Positions 22,785 to 23,817 of a stretch of DNA of 23,817 nucleotides are shown one piece after another; the stretch's first letter is position 1; every line of letters begins with the position of its first letter. The translations under genes and the position numbers were made by a program. Location: NCBI GenBank assembly GCA_038204465.1, contig JBBRCX010000072.1:1-23817 (forward strand), given 5' to 3'. The notes beneath the pieces were generated by a model, which saw only the letters and a list, made by a program, of their open reading frames with translations, ran no database searches and was not told the origin of the DNA. This DNA is from JBBRCX01 sp038204465 (lineage in GTDB: Bacteria > Planctomycetota > Phycisphaerae > Tepidisphaerales > Tepidisphaeraceae).

Positions 22785-23335
22785 GCCTCTTGCCCTGCCT
22801 GGTCCGCCAACACCGGCATCCCCAGAATTTCGCGGATCTTGCTCACCACCGCCTCCGAGCCGGCGCCGTCCCGAACCGCTTGTTGCGCTGCCTCGATCGC
22901 CCGCCGCTCCCGCTCCTCGTATTTCTCCTCCAACGACGCGCGCCGCTGACGCGCCGACGCCGCACCATTCATCGCGCTTGCCAGCTTTGCCAGCTCGTTC
23001 GTCTCCAAATCCGATTCCGCCTCCATCGCAAACAGCTTCTCCATCAGCAACTGTTCCAATCGTCCCAGCGACGCCTGCGACAGGCTGTCTAATCCGTACT
23101 CCTTCCCAACCAGCGCAAACGCCGCCGCCAGCTCCGCTGAGCGCCTTACCCCCTCCAGCATCTCCTGAAAATTCCGCCGGTGCCGCAGCACCGCTTTTTT
23201 GGAAATCGCGTACCCCCTCTCGTGCAGCCACCCCATCAGCCGCTCCCCAGTCTCCCGCCCGTCCCGCGCTAACGCCTCGTACTCCGCCCGATGCTCCCGC
23301 GAGAGGATCCGATTGATCTTGAACGCGCCTGCCAT
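22781..23335 (-). CDS. Mu gp27-like protein (DUF3486 type, putative small terminase)
   Basis: A 184-residue, mostly helical and highly charged protein. The N-terminus (1-60) carries a helix-turn-helix-like part (GYAISKKAVLRHRRNFQEML) after ETGERLMGWLHE, as in Mu gp27/DUF3486 proteins thought to recognise phage DNA and hand it to gp28. A long coiled-coil-like region follows (about 60-165, SLGRLEQLLMEKLFAME, ARQRRASLEEKYEERERRA). ATG 23335 has TTGGAG about four bases upstream; a longer start at 23365 is less likely. Its TGA overlaps the gp28 start by four bases. Identity rests on position and general architecture more than on strong motif matches. Confidence 0.75.
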   Translation of the reverse strand: MAGAFKINRILSREHRAEYEALARDGRETGERLMGWLHERGYAISKKAVLRHRRNFQEMLEGVRRSAELAAAFALVGKEYGLDSLSQASLGRLEQLLMEKLFAMEAESDLETNELAKLASAMNGAASARQRRASLEEKYEERERRAIEAAQQAVRDGAGSEAVVSKIREILGMPVLADQAGQEA

Positions 23336-23380
23336 GTCACTCCAACGTCCACGCTCAAATTCCAAAGCGAATGCAGGGCT

Positions 23381-23410
23381 TTGGTGGGTTTTCGTGGGCT
23401 TTCGTGGTCA
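23381..23410 (+). repeat. Three tandem 10-base units between phage genes
   Basis: TTGGTGGGTT, TTCGTGGGCT and TTCGTGGTCA follow one another without gaps. The array fills much of the 72-base gap between two phage-like genes and supplies the stop codon of the first (TCA, 23408-23410, read on minus). Its wording resembles 'ttcgtgggttttcgtgg' dispersed repeats of environmental genomes. Confidence 0.5.
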
Positions 23411-23764
23411 GCTCACCCGCAACCGGTCGTCCTCGACCAACGGGTCGGGCGGAATCTGTTCCATGGTCAGGGCTGAGCCTTTGGGGGTGATGCGGAAGCT
23501 GAGCCAGTCGAGCTCGTAACGCTGGCCCTTGCGCGAGCGGTTGTCGCGCTCCTCGGCATAGCCGGCGCCCACCAGGTCGCGCATCAGGCCCAGGAGATGG
23601 TCGTCGCCCTCGAACTGTTGTGAAGGGGGTACGACCCCGTTGATCAGGTCATACATGAACCGCCCGCTCACCCAGCCGCCCTCGTTGATGCGGGCGCTCT
23701 TGAGAAACAGCAGCACGCGGCGCCGGAGCCGCTGATCGCGCTTGTCGCTGGCATGGTCGTTCAT
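23408..23764 (-). CDS. Small phage-like protein, winged-helix-like, upstream of gp27
   Basis: A 118-residue, charged protein: RRRVLLFLKSARINEGGWVSG opens it (split as RRRVLLFLKSARINE and GGWVSG), followed by FMYDLINGVVPPSQQFEGDD, LLGLMRDLVGAGYAEERD and a final strand part YELDWLSFRITPKG. The alternation of helices and a closing beta pair suggests a winged helix. Proteins of this kind often stand before gp27 in Mu-like prophages; I do not know a precise role. I chose ATG 23764, preceded by a weak GGAAAAAG; a GTG start at 23803 would add 13 residues. The stop codon falls in the tandem 10-base repeat, so the native C-terminus may have been altered. It is the rightmost gene; more phage genes may lie beyond. 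Confidence 0.65.
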   Translation of the reverse strand: MNDHASDKRDQRLRRRVLLFLKSARINEGGWVSGRFMYDLINGVVPPSQQFEGDDHLLGLMRDLVGAGYAEERDNRSRKGQRYELDWLSFRITPKGSALTMEQIPPDPLVEDDRLRVS

Positions 23765-23817
23765 ACTTTTTCCAATCGTCAGAAACGGATCAAGGCTGGA
23801 CACGGAGAAGAAGTTTC

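Noticed and set aside
22784..23231. Longer terminase start at 23231
   Set aside because: The extra 149 residues are Gly/Ala/Arg-rich, overlap the gp27-like gene out of phase, and look nothing like an ATPase N-terminus; the ATGA-coupled start is preferred.
1..23817. CRISPR arrays, tRNA and rRNA genes
   Set aside because: No regularly spaced direct repeats with unique spacers, no cloverleaf with TTCGAAT-type arm, and no rRNA-like stretch were seen by eye.

Overview
The window looks like chromosomal DNA of a GC-rich, Gram-negative planctomycete, probably of the Phycisphaerae type. This is inferred from four sequence traits: a giant exported protein whose N-terminus carries the 'LE-x-R-x-x-LS' signature common in planctomycetes, a pseudopilin with an FSLVEL leader and a late 'DSH' motif, a PEP-CTERM sorting tail, and short GC-rich or AT-tandem dispersed repeats between genes. 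The high GC makes long antisense shadow frames frequent; they are left out.

Left edge (1-893): the minus strand holds the 5' end of a group II intron, probably class IIC, starting exactly after the T-tract of an intrinsic terminator. Next to it is a 5'-truncated, PDZ-containing HtrA/DegQ protease remnant. From 972 to 6268 come unlinked housekeeping and metabolic genes: an aldo/keto reductase, a PhyH-type dioxygenase, a mandelate racemase-like enolase superfamily enzyme (minus), greA (minus) head-to-head with an isolated atpC, and a TorF-like outer-membrane barrel protein (minus).

From 6644 to 12519 there is one transport locus on the plus strand. A creatinase/aminopeptidase P-fold (M24) protein that has lost most metal ligands is followed by a complete HAAT-family ABC importer: lipoprotein receptor, two permeases and two ATPases (livJ-H-M-G-F order). 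The arrangement suggests uptake of an amino acid or amide-like compound and perhaps its hydrolysis by the M24-fold protein, but the substrate cannot be read from sequence.

From 12520 to 20991: a repeat-rich convergent spacer, a 1396-residue exported protein with two tandem Ig-like repeat units and an alpha/beta-hydrolase domain, a polytopic membrane protein, a DUF4442-like hotdog protein, a type II pseudopilin, and a small exported protein.

Right edge (21159-23764): a minus-strand Mu-like phage packaging cassette (small winged-helix-like protein, gp27-like small terminase, gp28-like large terminase). It ends abruptly: no portal gene follows. Instead the large-terminase stop codon is followed in the same frame by an isolated PEP-CTERM tail, which points to a deletion or insertion junction. 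The best candidates for a second look are the intron behind its terminator, the ligand-poor M24 protein beside the importer, the greA leader hairpin, the isolated atpC, and the terminase/PEP-CTERM junction.
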